Assembly: GCF_003336245.1 (NCBI RefSeq)
Contig: NZ_QPHM01000001.1
Span: forward strand, 1,488,001-1,552,000
DNA from: Haloplanus salinus
Lineage (GTDB): Archaea; Halobacteriota; Halobacteria; Halobacteriales; Haloferacaceae
Reading direction: 5' to 3'
DNA length: 64,000 bases
Each line of letters begins with the position of its first letter. The stretch's first letter is position 1. The notes under the pieces were generated by a model that searched no databases, was not told where the DNA came from, and saw only the letters and a list, made by a program, of their open reading frames with translations. The translations under genes and the position numbers were made by a program. Shown here one piece after another: positions 26,806-36,698 of the stretch.

Positions 26806-27915
26806 ATGACGAGGAAACGCGAATACACGGACGACTACCCTGACAAGACGCTCTACATCCCCGGCCCGACCGAGGTGCGCGACGACGTGATCGAGGCGAT
26901 GGCGCAGCCGATGTTCGGCCACCGGATGGATCGGATGACCGACCTCTATACGACCATCGTCGAGGATACGAAGGCCTTCCTCGGCACCGACAACGACGTC
27001 ATCGTGCTCACCGCCTCCGGAACGGAGTTCTGGGAGGCGTCGACGCTCAACCTCGTCGACGACCGGATGCTCTGTGCCACCTCCGGGAGCTTCTCGGAGC
27101 GGTTCGCCAACGTCGCCGACCGCCTCGGCACGGACGTGGACCGACTCGAGTACGAGTGGGGCAAGGCGGTCAAACCCGAAGACGTGCGCGCGGCGTTAGA
27201 GGCGAGCGACGACGGCTACGACGTGGTCGGCTGTGTGATGAACGAGAGTTCGACCGGCGTCCGCAACCCGATCGAGGAGATCGGCGACGTGGTCGCGGAG
27301 TATCCGGACACCTACTTCGTCGTCGACGCCGTGTCGTCGCTGGGCGGCGACTACGTCGACATCGACGCCCACGGCATCGACGTCATCTTCGCCTCGACTC
27401 AGAAGGCCTTCGCCATGCCCCCCGGCCTCGCGGTCTGTGTCGTCAGCGAAGACGCCTACGACCGCGAACTCGAGACGGAGTCGGCGTCGTGGTACGGTGG
27501 CTTCCAGCGCTGTCTCGACTACTACGACCGGAAGGGGCAGACCCACTCCACGCCGGCCATCCCGATCATGCTCGCCTACCGCACGCAGATGAAGCGGATG
27601 CTCGACGAGGGGCACACGGCCCGCGACGAGCGTCACCGCGAGATGGCCGAGTACACCCGCGAGTGGGCGCGCGAACACTTCGACATGTTCCCAGAGGCGG
27701 GGTACGAATCGCAGACGGTGAGCTGTATCGCGAACACGCGAGGCATCGACGTGGCCGAAACCATCGAGGCGGTGTCCGAACGATACGACATGGTGTTCTC
27801 GAACGGCTACGGCACGATCGGGGAGGAGACGTTCCGCATCGGCCACATGGGCGAACACACCGTCGAGAGCATCGCGGCGCTGACCGACGCTATCGAGGAC
27901 GTGGCGGACCTATAG
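26806..27915 (+). CDS. Class-V aminotransferase (alanine/serine--glyoxylate or phosphoserine type)
   Basis: A fold-type I PLP aminotransferase of 369 residues. N-terminal YIPGPTEVRDDVIEAM and FGHRM are class-V signatures; the PLP Asp lies in VVDAVSSLGGDYVD and the Schiff-base Lys in ASTQKAFAMPPG. Family members act on alanine, serine and glyoxylate. Since SerA and SerB are encoded 11-13 kb away and no SerC is seen, it may serve as the phosphoserine aminotransferase, as suggested for archaeal members. It ends in a palindrome shared with the convergent gene. Confidence 0.85.
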   Translation: MTRKREYTDDYPDKTLYIPGPTEVRDDVIEAMAQPMFGHRMDRMTDLYTTIVEDTKAFLGTDNDVIVLTASGTEFWEASTLNLVDDRMLCATSGSFSERFANVADRLGTDVDRLEYEWGKAVKPEDVRAALEASDDGYDVVGCVMNESSTGVRNPIEEIGDVVAEYPDTYFVVDAVSSLGGDYVDIDAHGIDVIFASTQKAFAMPPGLAVCVVSEDAYDRELETESASWYGGFQRCLDYYDRKGQTHSTPAIPIMLAYRTQMKRMLDEGHTARDERHREMAEYTREWAREHFDMFPEAGYESQTVSCIANTRGIDVAETIEAVSERYDMVFSNGYGTIGEETFRIGHMGEHTVESIAALTDAIEDVADL

Positions 27916-27922
27916 GTCCGCC
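27903..27922. terminator. 20-bp perfect palindrome at the shared end of convergent genes
   Basis: GGCGGACCTATAGGTCCGCC is self-complementary over its full length and contains both stop codons. The two proteins therefore both end in ADL. The coding ends overlap by 6 nt. It could form a hairpin in either transcript. Confidence 0.55.
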
Positions 27923-28734
27923 TCCTGGAACCAGAGCAGGCCCAAAAGCGGCGGCACGAGGATCCACACCAGCAGCATCAGGGTGGCCGACACCTGCATG
28001 TTCACGCTCCCACCCGTGTAGAGCGACCCCTGCAGGAAGGCGTTCGAGACGATTTTGAACGAGCCGGTAGGGTTGATCAAGCGGAGCATCCGCAGCACCT
28101 GCTGGCCCGTCAACGGGAGCCATCCCGGGCCGCCGCCCATTCCCAGGTACAGTCGGAGCGGGAACCGGACCGCCCCCCACAGCGGGACGAACAGAAAGTA
28201 GATACCGATGGCGCCCGCCACCGCTCGGCGACTCGACGACGCTGCCGTCGAAAACCCGACGGCGATGCTGACGAAGACGACGCCCAGAATCGCCGTCAGC
28301 AGGGTGTAGCCGACGTACGATATCGCGTCGAAGTTCACCGCGGGGACGACGAGCAGGATGGCCGCGGGGAGGAGAAAGCCCACGCCGATGGGGGCGGCGA
28401 TGGCGCCCGCCCGGCCGAACACCTTCCCGAACACCACGTCGGCCCGCGAATGTGGGAGCGAGAGCAGGAGCTTCAGCGACCCCGACTCCCGCTCGCCGAC
28501 GATGGCGTTGTACGCCACGATCAGCGCGATCAGGGGCACGAGCGTCGTCACGAGGGCGTCGCGGACGAGCAGCGAGTTGAGTACCTGATTCGAACTGATC
28601 GTCCGTCCCGGCGCCGGCCGGACCAGATACGCCGCCGCCGAGACGAGGAGGACGAACAGCGCGGAGAGCCCGGCGACCCACCGCGACCGGATGGCGTCCT
28701 CGAAGTCCTTGCGTGCCACCGCCGTCCACGTCAT
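27910..28734 (-). CDS. ABC-2 type transporter permease
   Basis: A 274-residue integral membrane protein with about six hydrophobic segments and an amphipathic start (MTWTAVARKDFEDAIRSRW) typical of NosY/ABC-2 permeases. The motif NAIVGERESGSLKLLLSLP is the conserved cytoplasmic coupling helix of the family. It overlaps the ATPase gene upstream by 4 nt. Export substrate cannot be deduced. Confidence 0.87.
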   Translation of the reverse strand: MTWTAVARKDFEDAIRSRWVAGLSALFVLLVSAAAYLVRPAPGRTISSNQVLNSLLVRDALVTTLVPLIALIVAYNAIVGERESGSLKLLLSLPHSRADVVFGKVFGRAGAIAAPIGVGFLLPAAILLVVPAVNFDAISYVGYTLLTAILGVVFVSIAVGFSTAASSSRRAVAGAIGIYFLFVPLWGAVRFPLRLYLGMGGGPGWLPLTGQQVLRMLRLINPTGSFKIVSNAFLQGSLYTGGSVNMQVSATLMLLVWILVPPLLGLLWFQEADL

Positions 28735-29648
28735 GCCGACACCTCCTTGCCCTCGGTGTACGCGAGGAACAGATCCTCCAGCGACGTTTCCTCCGTCCGG
28801 AAGTCCTTCACCGTCACCCCGGCGTCCTCCAGCGCGCCGATGACGGCCGTCTTCGCGTCCGCGTCGCAGGTGACCGTCACCGTTCCGCCGTCGGTGGCGG
28901 CGTTGCTCACGCCGTCGAGCGCCCGAACCGCCGCCAGGTCGTCCTCGCTCGCGGCGTCGACGGTGATGACGAGCGTCTCGCCGCCCTCGACGGCCTCTCT
29001 GAGCCCGTCGATGCTGTCCTCGGCGACGAGTTCCCCCGCGCGCATGATCCCGACGCGGTCACACACCGCCTCCACCTGCCCGAGGACGTGACTGGAAAAG
29101 AAGACGGTCGCGCCGCGGTCGGCCTCCGCGCGCACGATGTCGCGCATCTCGCGGGCGCCGCCCGGGTCGAGGCCGGAGGAGGGCTCGTCGAGGATCAACA
29201 GGTCCGGCTCGCCCACGAGCGCCATGCCGAGGGTGAGACGCTGGCGCATCCCCTTGGAGTAGCCGCCGGCCTTGCGGTCGGCGGCGTCGGCGATGCCGAC
29301 CCGTTCCAACACCGCGTCGGGGTCGCCGTCGACTTCCTTCGAACGCATCGCGAACTCGACGTGTTTCCGCCCGGTGAGCCGGTGGTACACGTCGTAGCCT
29401 TCGGGGAGGACGCCGGTTCGGCGGCGCACTGCGACGCTCTCCGCGCCCGCATCCAGCCCGAGCACCCGTATCTCGCCGGCTGTCGGGCGGACGAAATCGA
29501 GCAACATATTGATGGTCGTCGACTTCCCCGCGCCGTTCGGCCCGAGGAAGCCGAACACCTCGCCCTCGGGGACCGTGAGGTCGAGGTCGGAGACGGCCGT
29601 GACGTCGCCGAAGTGCTTCGTCACGCCGTCGAGTTCGATTGCGGCCAT
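28731..29648 (-). CDS. ABC transporter ATPase, NosF/CcmA-like
   Basis: A 305-residue ATPase. Walker A GPNGAGKSTT, signature YSKGMRQRL, Walker B LLILDEPSSGLDPGG and switch FFSSHVLGQVE are present. After the nucleotide-binding domain (about residue 220) comes an extra regulatory C-terminal domain, usual for exporters of this group. It pairs with the permease at 27910-28734. Confidence 0.9.
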   Translation of the reverse strand: MAAIELDGVTKHFGDVTAVSDLDLTVPEGEVFGFLGPNGAGKSTTINMLLDFVRPTAGEIRVLGLDAGAESVAVRRRTGVLPEGYDVYHRLTGRKHVEFAMRSKEVDGDPDAVLERVGIADAADRKAGGYSKGMRQRLTLGMALVGEPDLLILDEPSSGLDPGGAREMRDIVRAEADRGATVFFSSHVLGQVEAVCDRVGIMRAGELVAEDSIDGLREAVEGGETLVITVDAASEDDLAAVRALDGVSNAATDGGTVTVTCDADAKTAVIGALEDAGVTVKDFRTEETSLEDLFLAYTEGKEVSA

Positions 29649-29704
29649 GGGAATCCGTTGGGTCAGTCTCGGTTAAAGGGTTTAGGTGTCGGCGGCGCCG
29701 CCCC

Positions 29705-29965
29705 TCACACCGCCTCCCCCGGATCGTGGCGCTCCGCCATCCGCGTCGCCTCGGCCGCGTACCGCTCCCGCAGGTCGTCGTCGTCGACCGGTTCGAGCGC
29801 TTCCGCGTCGGCGTCGACGGCCGCGGTGACGCCCCCCGATCGCTCGACGGCGATGGGTGCCCGTTCGATCCGACGCACGGTACTCCCGTCGGTCGTCGCG
29901 TACACGAGCGAGATGAGTCCCTTGTCGTCGTAGGCGCGCTCGACCAGCCACAGTCGCTGCTCCAT
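29705..29965 (-). CDS. Conserved haloarchaeal hypothetical (86 aa)
   Basis: Opens with MEQRLWLVERAYDDKGLISLVYATTDG, a beta-strand-like start, and continues with an acidic C-terminal helix (DDDDLRERYAAEATRMAERH). It lacks Cys residues and membrane segments. The composition and codon use match neighbouring genes, so it is probably real. No function can be assigned. Confidence 0.6.
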   Translation of the reverse strand: MEQRLWLVERAYDDKGLISLVYATTDGSTVRRIERAPIAVERSGGVTAAVDADAEALEPVDDDDLRERYAAEATRMAERHDPGEAV

Positions 29966-29998
29966 GGTCGACCATCGCCGCCGGCGGTGTTTAACGTT

Positions 29999-30305
29999 TT
30001 ACCGCCGGCCGTCGGCTTTGAGTTCCGCGACGCTGCGTTGGAGTTCGTCGACCGCCCGCTCGTCGGCGTCGAACGTCGCCCGCGCGTCGAGATGTCCCTC
30101 CGTGAGGCCGTGGAGCGTCCCTCGGACCTCGTCGACGAGGTCGGCGACCGCATCCCGCCGCTTCACCGTCGTCGTCGGCGTTCAACTCCCCCGCGTCGGT
30201 GGCGTCCGGTTCCTCGGACGCGACGGCGTCGGCACCGACCCCGCCGTCCGCCTCGAGCGCGTCCTCCGTCCCTCCCCCGGTTTGTGACTTGGGACCGTGG
30301 TCCAT
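29999..30305 (-). pseudogene. Small coiled-coil-like protein with apparent frame break
   Basis: From the ATG at 30305 the first 49 codons look natural ([12 protein letters not shown] onward, ending DDDGEA), then the frame turns into Arg-rich nonsense. In the next frame a natural helical sequence, [17 protein letters not shown] onward to a TAA at 29999, continues at the same point. Removing one G of the GCGGCGGGATG tract near 30150-30160 would join them into a 101-residue protein. An alternative is an independent 55-aa gene beginning at a GTG at 30166. No family known. Confidence 0.45.
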
Positions 30306-30414
30306 ACGCCATCGCTCGACACCCCGCTTCATAACGATTTCCGACGGTTATCACGGACGAACCCCCGATCGGACGCGTCAGGCTCATTGGGCCGCGGCGG
30401 CTACAGCCACCCCG

Positions 30415-32151
30415 ATGCACGTGACGGCGGTTCGAGACCGCGCAGCCGACCTGCCGCGTGACCCGGGTGTCTACCTCTTCTACGAGGGCGAACACGTCCG
30501 TTACGTCGGCAAGGCGGTCGATCTCCGGGATCGCGTCCGGTCGTACGCCGACCCGCGGAGCGACCGCATCCGGCGCATGGTCGACGCCGCCGATCGGATC
30601 GACGTGGCCGTCACCGACACCGAGACGCAGGCGCTCCTGTTGGAGGCGAACCTGATCAAGCGCCACCAGCCGCGGTACAACGTCCGGCTGAAAGACGACA
30701 AATCCTATCCGCTGGTCCAGCTTACGGCCCACGACGCCCCGCGGATCGAGGTGACACGGGATCCCGAGGAGGGAGCCACCGTTTTCGGCCCCTTCACCGA
30801 CAAGGGTCGCGTCGAGACGGTCGTGAAGGCGCTACGGGAGACGTACGGCCTTCGCGGCTGTTCGGATCACAAGTACCGCGGCCGCGACCGCCCCTGTCTC
30901 GACTACGAGATGGGGCTGTGTAGCGCCCCCTGCACCGGCGAAATCGGGGTCGAAGCCTACGGCGAGGACGTCCGCGCAGCCACGCGGTTCTTCGAGGGTG
31001 AGACCGGCGCTCTGGCCGACCCGCTCCGTCGAGAGATGGAGGCCGCGGCACAGAACCGGTCGTTCGAGCGCGCCGCCAACCTCCGGGACCGGCTGGAAAC
31101 CGTCGAGTCGTTTCACGGCGCCGGCGGCGACGCCGTCGCCGACCCCGCCGACGAGCGGACGGTCGACGTACTCGGCGCCGCCGTCGAGGGCGACCGGGCG
31201 ACCGTCGCCCGCCTGCACAGCGAGCGCGGGCAACTCGTCGACCGCTCGCGCCACCGACTCGACGCGCCCGACGGCGAAGACCGGGTCGGCGCCCTCCTCG
31301 CCGCCTTCATCCCCCAGTACTACGCCGACCGCGAGTTGCCGGACGCCGTGCTCTGCTCCGAACGACCGGACGACCCCGAGGTGATCGCGTGGCTGGAGGC
31401 CGAAGGCGTCTCGATTCGCGTCCCCGGCGCCGGCCGCGAGGCAAAACTCGTCGACCTCGCGCTCAAGAACGCCCGGCGCCGGTCCGGCGGCGACGACGCG
31501 CCGGCGCGTCTCGCGGACGAACTCGGCCTCGACGACCCGATCCAGCGGATCGAAGGGTTCGACGTGAGCCACAGCGGCGGCAAGGCGGTCGTCGGGAGCG
31601 ACGTCTGCTTCGTCGACGGCAGCGCCGAGAAGTCCGCCTACCGCCGGAAGAAACTCACCGAACGCAACGACGACTACGCGAACATGCGCGAACTGATCCG
31701 CTGGCGTGCCGCCCGCGCCGTCGACGGTACCGACGACCGGCCCGATCCGGATCTCCTTCTGATCGATGGCGGCGACGGCCAACTCGCCGCCGCCCGCGAC
31801 GCCCTCGCGGAGACGGGGTGGGACGTGCCCGCCGTCGCGCTGGCGAAGGCCGACGAACGGATCGTGACGCCCGACGGCGTCCACGACTGGCCCGCCGACG
31901 CCCCCCACCTCCACCTCTGTCAGCGGGTGCGCGACGAAGCCCACCGCTTCGCCGTCCAGTACCACGGGTCCGTCCGCGACGAGGTGTCGACGGCGCTCGA
32001 CGACGTGCCGGGCGTCGGTCCCGAGACGCGGCGGCGACTCCTCCGGCGGTTCGGGAGCGTCGAGAACGTGCGCGAGGCGTCGCTCGTGGACCTGCGGGAC
32101 GTAGAGGGCGTGGGCGAGAAGACGGCGGCGGCGCTGGCCCGGCGACTGTAG
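30415..32151 (+). CDS. uvrC: Excinuclease ABC subunit UvrC
   Basis: Dual-incision nuclease of nucleotide excision repair, 578 residues from the ATG at 30415; the frame upstream is antisense to other sequence. Domains in order: N-terminal GIY-YIG nuclease ([25 protein letters not shown]), a Cys-containing segment ([13 protein letters not shown]) that can bind an Fe-S cluster, the UvrB-interacting UVR helices, an RNase H-like 5' nuclease with Asp residues in [10 protein letters not shown] and LIDGGDGQL, and a C-terminal double HhH ([19 protein letters not shown]). A complete protein. Confidence 0.95.
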   Translation: MHVTAVRDRAADLPRDPGVYLFYEGEHVRYVGKAVDLRDRVRSYADPRSDRIRRMVDAADRIDVAVTDTETQALLLEANLIKRHQPRYNVRLKDDKSYPLVQLTAHDAPRIEVTRDPEEGATVFGPFTDKGRVETVVKALRETYGLRGCSDHKYRGRDRPCLDYEMGLCSAPCTGEIGVEAYGEDVRAATRFFEGETGALADPLRREMEAAAQNRSFERAANLRDRLETVESFHGAGGDAVADPADERTVDVLGAAVEGDRATVARLHSERGQLVDRSRHRLDAPDGEDRVGALLAAFIPQYYADRELPDAVLCSERPDDPEVIAWLEAEGVSIRVPGAGREAKLVDLALKNARRRSGGDDAPARLADELGLDDPIQRIEGFDVSHSGGKAVVGSDVCFVDGSAEKSAYRRKKLTERNDDYANMRELIRWRAARAVDGTDDRPDPDLLLIDGGDGQLAAARDALAETGWDVPAVALAKADERIVTPDGVHDWPADAPHLHLCQRVRDEAHRFAVQYHGSVRDEVSTALDDVPGVGPETRRRLLRRFGSVENVREASLVDLRDVEGVGEKTAAALARRL

Positions 32152-32268
32152 CGAACAGGTGGCGCCTCGCACGGCCGCGACGACGGGGTGTGGCGCCACG
32201 CGCCCGCGGACACCCCGTGACCGGTCGTCAGGTCACGGGGCGACTGGCCGCGGCATCGGATATAAACG

Positions 32269-33183
32269 TCAGGCGACTTCTGCGTACTGCTCGCGAAGTT
32301 TCTCCGCGGCGTCGTCCATCAACTCGGCCTCGTAGTCGTCGAGGTCCCACTCGACGACCTCCTCGACGCCGTTCGAGCCGAGCTTGACCGGCACGCCGAA
32401 GGCGGTGTCCTCGTAGCCGTACTCGCCGTCGAGGACGACGCTACCCGGGAGGACGGTACCGGTGTCGCGGAGTACGGCTTCGACCATGTGGGCGACGCCC
32501 GTCGCCGGTCCCCACTCCGTCGCGCCCTTGCGCTCGATGACGTCCATCGCGGACTCCTGGAGGTTACCGAGGATCTCCTCGCGCTCGTCGGCGGTGAACT
32601 CGGGATCGCTGCCGTCGACCCGCACTTTCGAGAAGACGGGTACCTGCGCGTCGCCGTGTTCGCCGAGGATGGTCGCCTCGACGTTCCGCACCGGCACGTC
32701 GAACCGCTCGGAGAGGACGTATCGGAAGCGCGCGGAGTCGAGACGGCCGCCGAAACCGATCACCGAGTGCCGGTCCCGGTCGCCCGTCTCGTAGAGGTGG
32801 CGGTTGAGCAGGTCCACCGGGTTCGAGGTGGTGATGGAGACGAAGTCGTCGTTGTACTCCGCGAGCGAGGAGCCGATGTCCTCCATGATCGGCGCGTTGT
32901 CGCCCGCGAGGTCGATGCGGGTCTGCCCGGGTTTGCGCGGGATGCCGGCCGTGATGACCACCACGTCCGAGCCCTCGGTCGCCTCGTAGCCGCCCTGTCG
33001 GACGACGGTGTTGGAGTCGTAGGCGATGCCGTGGTTCGCGTCCGCAGCCTGTCCAACCGTCTCGGCCTCCATATCCGGAATGTCGACGAAGACGAGTTCG
33101 TCCGCGATGTCACGGAGCGCGATGGTGTACCCTGCCGCGGCCCCGACGGTCCCTGCCGCGCCGATGACGCTCACTTTCGTCAT
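32269..33183 (-). CDS. mdh: Malate dehydrogenase
   Basis: A 304-residue LDH-like malate dehydrogenase of the TCA cycle. NAD-binding loop [14 protein letters not shown], substrate Arg residues in [23 protein letters not shown], and the catalytic His in [11 protein letters not shown] identify it. The start is [11 protein letters not shown] at 33183. Surface acidity matches halophilic MDH. It is flanked by uvrC convergently and a divergent zinc-finger gene. Confidence 0.94.
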   Translation of the reverse strand: MTKVSVIGAAGTVGAAAGYTIALRDIADELVFVDIPDMEAETVGQAADANHGIAYDSNTVVRQGGYEATEGSDVVVITAGIPRKPGQTRIDLAGDNAPIMEDIGSSLAEYNDDFVSITTSNPVDLLNRHLYETGDRDRHSVIGFGGRLDSARFRYVLSERFDVPVRNVEATILGEHGDAQVPVFSKVRVDGSDPEFTADEREEILGNLQESAMDVIERKGATEWGPATGVAHMVEAVLRDTGTVLPGSVVLDGEYGYEDTAFGVPVKLGSNGVEEVVEWDLDDYEAELMDDAAEKLREQYAEVA

Positions 33184-33329
33184 ATCACGTATCGATGGCG
33201 GGGGATTCCGATTAAACGCTTCGGAAGCCCCGGATTCGCCCCGCAGTCGGCGTACGGTCGCTCGACGACCGTCGAAAATCGCGTCCCGACCCCGTGGGGT
33301 TTTTCGACTTCGGCCGCCTTCCCCCGCCC

Positions 33330-33902
33330 ATGAGTGGGTTCGACGAGGAGGCCGAACGCGAGCGGCTCCGGGAGAAGTACGAACAGGACCAGGAGAAGCG
33401 TGCGAGCACACAGCGCATGAGCGAACTGCTCCTCAAGGGGGCGACGATGACAAACAGCCACTGCGACACCTGTGGCGATCCCATCTTCCGCCACGACGGA
33501 CAGGAGTTCTGCCCGACGTGCCAGGCGGCCGACGGTGGGGCGGACGACCGCGTGGCGGCGACCGCCGATGCCGACGCCGACGCCGCTCCCACCCCCGACG
33601 CGACGCCGGGCGGCGAGGCCGCGACCCCCGACCGCTCCGCACAGGCCGACGTCGGGGTCGAGGCTGACACCGACGCAGCGGCGGACGCAGGTGCTGGCGG
33701 GGGACGCGACCCGACCGCGACCAGTCCCTCGCCCCCGTCGCCGCGCGCCGACGCCCCCCTCGACGAGGCCCGCGCGTCGCTCTCGCGGACGCTCCTGAAG
33801 TACGCGCGGGCGGCCGAGGGGACCGACGACCCGCGGCGGGCACAGGAGTTCCTCGCCGCCGCCCGCGAGGCGGCGGCGACGCTCTCTGCGCTCGAGCGCT
33901 AG
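33330..33902 (+). CDS. Sjogren's syndrome/scleroderma autoantigen 1 family (SSSCA1/p27-like) protein
   Basis: Starts [18 protein letters not shown], a charged helix, then [21 protein letters not shown] and FCPTCQ, a CxxC/CxxC zinc ribbon at about residues 45-70. This N-terminal helix plus ribbon is the family signature. It is followed by a long Ala/Asp/Thr-rich disordered linker and a C-terminal helical segment. The function in archaea is unknown. Its stop overlaps the convergent hef stop within CTAG. Confidence 0.75.
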   Translation: MSGFDEEAERERLREKYEQDQEKRASTQRMSELLLKGATMTNSHCDTCGDPIFRHDGQEFCPTCQAADGGADDRVAATADADADAAPTPDATPGGEAATPDRSAQADVGVEADTDAAADAGAGGGRDPTATSPSPPSPRADAPLDEARASLSRTLLKYARAAEGTDDPRRAQEFLAAAREAAATLSALER

Positions 33903-36316
33903 CGGTACTCGCTTCCCACCACGTCGCGGATGCGGTCGGCGGTGACCTCGCCGACCCCGTCGACGGCCAGCAGATCCTCCTCGCGGGCCGTCATCACGGC
34001 CTCGACGCTCCCGAAGTGTTCGAGCAGCGACCGCGCCGTCACCGGGCCGATGTCGGCGATGGCGCCGACGACGTACTCCTGTTGTTCGGCCAGGGTCTTC
34101 GAACTCTTCTCGCCGTGGACGCTCACGGCGCGGTCGCGGGTCGTCTGCTCCCGTCCGGCGAGCACCGCGAGCAGGTCCGCGGTGTCGCCCTCGTCCTCCG
34201 TCCGCAGGACGCTCACGCCGAAGTCGACGGTGAGCGACGCCAGCGCGCCACGGATGGCGTCGGGGTGGACGTTGCGCTCCTCGTAGAGTCCGTCGCCCTC
34301 GATGAGGACGACCGGGCGGGCGTAGTGTCGGGAGAGGTCGCCCACCTGTTCGAACAGCGAGCGATCGCCGCCGGTCAGGGTGTCGAGGAAGTCCGAGACG
34401 GTCTTGCGCTCGACTGCGACGCGGTCGGAGACGACGTAGTCGCCGACCGCCAGCGTCTCCAGGCGCGTCGCCATCCCCTCGCGGGTCGAGAGGTCGCGGG
34501 CGATGGCCGAGTCGAGTTCGCGCTGGTCGACGACGACCTCCACCTCCCCGTCCTCGTCCCCGTCCCCGTCCCCGCCCGCGGTGGCGACGACGGCGTCGTC
34601 GTCGACGCCGTCTCCGTCCCCGTTCGCCGCCCCGAAATCCGCCAGCCCCGGCTGGGCCGTCGCGCCGCCGTCCGCTTCGGCGGCCGCGTCGCCGGCCGCC
34701 CCGGCGTCCGCATCCGCCGCGCCGTCGAACGAATCCAGTGCGGTCTGGGAGTCGTCGAGTTCCGCCTCCACCTCGTCGGCCACCCCTTTCAGTTCCTTCA
34801 GTTCGTCCTCCATCTCCCGCTCGCGCCGGCGGGAGATCCAGAAGAAGGCCTCGTCGCGGGTGTCCTCGGCCATCAGGACGATCACCCGCCCCTCGTCCTG
34901 TCGGCCCGTCCGCCCCTTTCGCTGGATGGATCGGATCGCGGTGGGGACGGGTTCGTAAAAGAGGACGAGGTCCACCTCGGGCACGTCCAGCCCCTCCTCC
35001 GCGACGGAGGTGGAGACCAGCACCTCGAACTCACCGCTTCGAAAGGCATCGAGCGTCTCGCCCTGCTGCTTCTGGGTCATACCGTCCGAACCTTCCTTGT
35101 CGCCCTGGCCGACGAACCGCCGGGTGTCGAAGCTCTCGCTCAGGAAGTCGGTCAGCGCCTCGGCCGTGTCGCGGGATTCGGTGAAGACGATGACGCGCTC
35201 GCCGCCGCCGATGCCGAGCGTCCGGGCGAGGAGGACCCGCGTCTGTCTGAACTTGGGGTGAAGGTCGTCGAACGCCTCGGCTTTCCGCATCGCTTCCCGC
35301 ACCTTCGGCTCCGAGACGAGCCGTTGACTCGCCTTCGACGCGCCGGAGGCGCGGGCGGCGTTGCGCTGGCGTTCGAAGTACCGACGGAGCGACTCGACCG
35401 ACTGCGTCTCCGCGAGCTCCACGGCTCGACGGAGCTTCATCACCTCCGCGTGCATCGACATGCCCTCGTACCCCTCGGACTGGTCGGCGTCGATGAGGTC
35501 CTGTAGCTGCCCGCGCATCGAGTTGAGATCCCGCTGTGAGAGGTCGGGACTCGTCTTGTTGGTGACGCCGAGGTGCTTCAACTGCTCCAGGCGGTCGGTG
35601 ATCACCTCGTTGATGGCGTCCCTGATCTCCAGTACCGGCTCGGGGAGGGTTACCCGCTCCCACTCCACCTCGGTGTCGTGGGTGTACTCGGCCACGTCGG
35701 CGTCGTCCTCGGTCATCACCGCCACCTCGCTCAGCCCGAGGTTCTCACAGACGGTGAGGATGGCCTCCTCGTCGCCGCCGGGGGACGCGCTCATACCGGT
35801 GACGAGCGGCGCCCCGGCGTCGGCGTGGTAGCGCTCCGCGATGTAGACGTACGCGTAGTCGCCGGTCGCGCGGTGACACTCGTCGAAAGTGAGATGCGTC
35901 ACGTCCGACAGGGAGATCCGACCACCGATGAGGTCGTTCTCGACTACCTGTGGCGTCGCGATGACGATGCGGCTCTCCGCCCACAGCGCGGCTCGGTCGT
36001 CCGGGCGCACCTCCCCGGTGAACACCGTCACCTCGTCGTCGGGGATCGAGAGGGCCTCGCGGTAGAAGTCGGCGTGTTGCTGGACGAGTGGTTTGGTCGG
36101 TGCGAGAAAGAGCGCCGTCCCGCCCACCTCCTGGAGGCGGTCGGCGGTCACGAGCAGGCTCACCGTCGTCTTCCCGAGGCCGGTGGGCAGACAGACCAGC
36201 GTATGCGACTCGCGGGCGTCGGACGCGAGTTGGAGCTGGTAACGACGCCGTTCGATGAAGCCGGGTTCGAGCAGCGGGTGGTCGACGTACGCTTGCTCGT
36301 CGTCGGTGGCCGCCAT
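33899..36316 (-). CDS. hef: Hef helicase/nuclease
   Basis: Archaeal FANCM/XPF relative acting at stalled forks. N-terminal SF2 helicase (Walker A CLPTGLGKTT, DECH box FDECHRAT, SAT-like GMSASPGG, motif VI QRKGRTGRQ) with the inserted helical domain between lobes; a long acidic low-complexity linker (residues about 535-610, Asp/Gly/Ala-rich, with TAQPGLADFG resembling a PIP-like motif); then an ERCC4 nuclease with V-ERK-xxxD (VAVERKTVSDF), and a C-terminal (HhH)2 domain (DIGPVTARSLLEHFG). All catalytic motifs are intact in 805 residues. Confidence 0.95.
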   Translation of the reverse strand: MAATDDEQAYVDHPLLEPGFIERRRYQLQLASDARESHTLVCLPTGLGKTTVSLLVTADRLQEVGGTALFLAPTKPLVQQHADFYREALSIPDDEVTVFTGEVRPDDRAALWAESRIVIATPQVVENDLIGGRISLSDVTHLTFDECHRATGDYAYVYIAERYHADAGAPLVTGMSASPGGDEEAILTVCENLGLSEVAVMTEDDADVAEYTHDTEVEWERVTLPEPVLEIRDAINEVITDRLEQLKHLGVTNKTSPDLSQRDLNSMRGQLQDLIDADQSEGYEGMSMHAEVMKLRRAVELAETQSVESLRRYFERQRNAARASGASKASQRLVSEPKVREAMRKAEAFDDLHPKFRQTRVLLARTLGIGGGERVIVFTESRDTAEALTDFLSESFDTRRFVGQGDKEGSDGMTQKQQGETLDAFRSGEFEVLVSTSVAEEGLDVPEVDLVLFYEPVPTAIRSIQRKGRTGRQDEGRVIVLMAEDTRDEAFFWISRRREREMEDELKELKGVADEVEAELDDSQTALDSFDGAADADAGAAGDAAAEADGGATAQPGLADFGAANGDGDGVDDDAVVATAGGDGDGDEDGEVEVVVDQRELDSAIARDLSTREGMATRLETLAVGDYVVSDRVAVERKTVSDFLDTLTGGDRSLFEQVGDLSRHYARPVVLIEGDGLYEERNVHPDAIRGALASLTVDFGVSVLRTEDEGDTADLLAVLAGREQTTRDRAVSVHGEKSSKTLAEQQEYVVGAIADIGPVTARSLLEHFGSVEAVMTAREEDLLAVDGVGEVTADRIRDVVGSEYR

Positions 36317-36417
36317 TACGCCCGCTTCGTCGGCGTCGTGGTTAAGCGTTGGCGAACCGCGGTGAAAGTGGTCGCGGGACGCTGGCTCGGCGCTCGGTTC
36401 GAAGTCGCCTCCGAACG

Positions 36418-36660
36418 CTACACGATGCGCTCGCCGTCGTCGTCGTACAGCCGGATGGCGTCGACGGGACAGGTCCGGGCGGCGAACTCGGCGTCGAGTT
36501 CCGCCCCGTCGGGCACCTCGCGGACGAAGATGTCGGGCTCGGTCTCCTCACTCTCCGCGAGGTCGGCCTTCCCGTCGTCGCGGTTCTCCTCGAACGCCGC
36601 CCACTCGTCGGTACACTGGAACATCCCGATACAGGTGTCGCGGTCGAACTCGACGCGCAT
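36418..36660 (-). CDS. Short three-cysteine ferredoxin
   Basis: An 80-residue protein with C10-x5-C16 and C64-P, the same spacing logic as the ferredoxin at 4843-5184. The start at 36660 (MRVEFDRDTCIGMFQC) puts the cluster motif near the N-terminus. A [3Fe-4S] cluster is likely. Its redox partner is not obvious; DUF5828 upstream on the same strand is 38 nt away. Confidence 0.82.
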   Translation of the reverse strand: MRVEFDRDTCIGMFQCTDEWAAFEENRDDGKADLAESEETEPDIFVREVPDGAELDAEFAARTCPVDAIRLYDDDGERIV

Positions 36661-36698
36661 GGCCGTCGGTAGACGGGGTAGAGAGAAAGATGTAGCGC

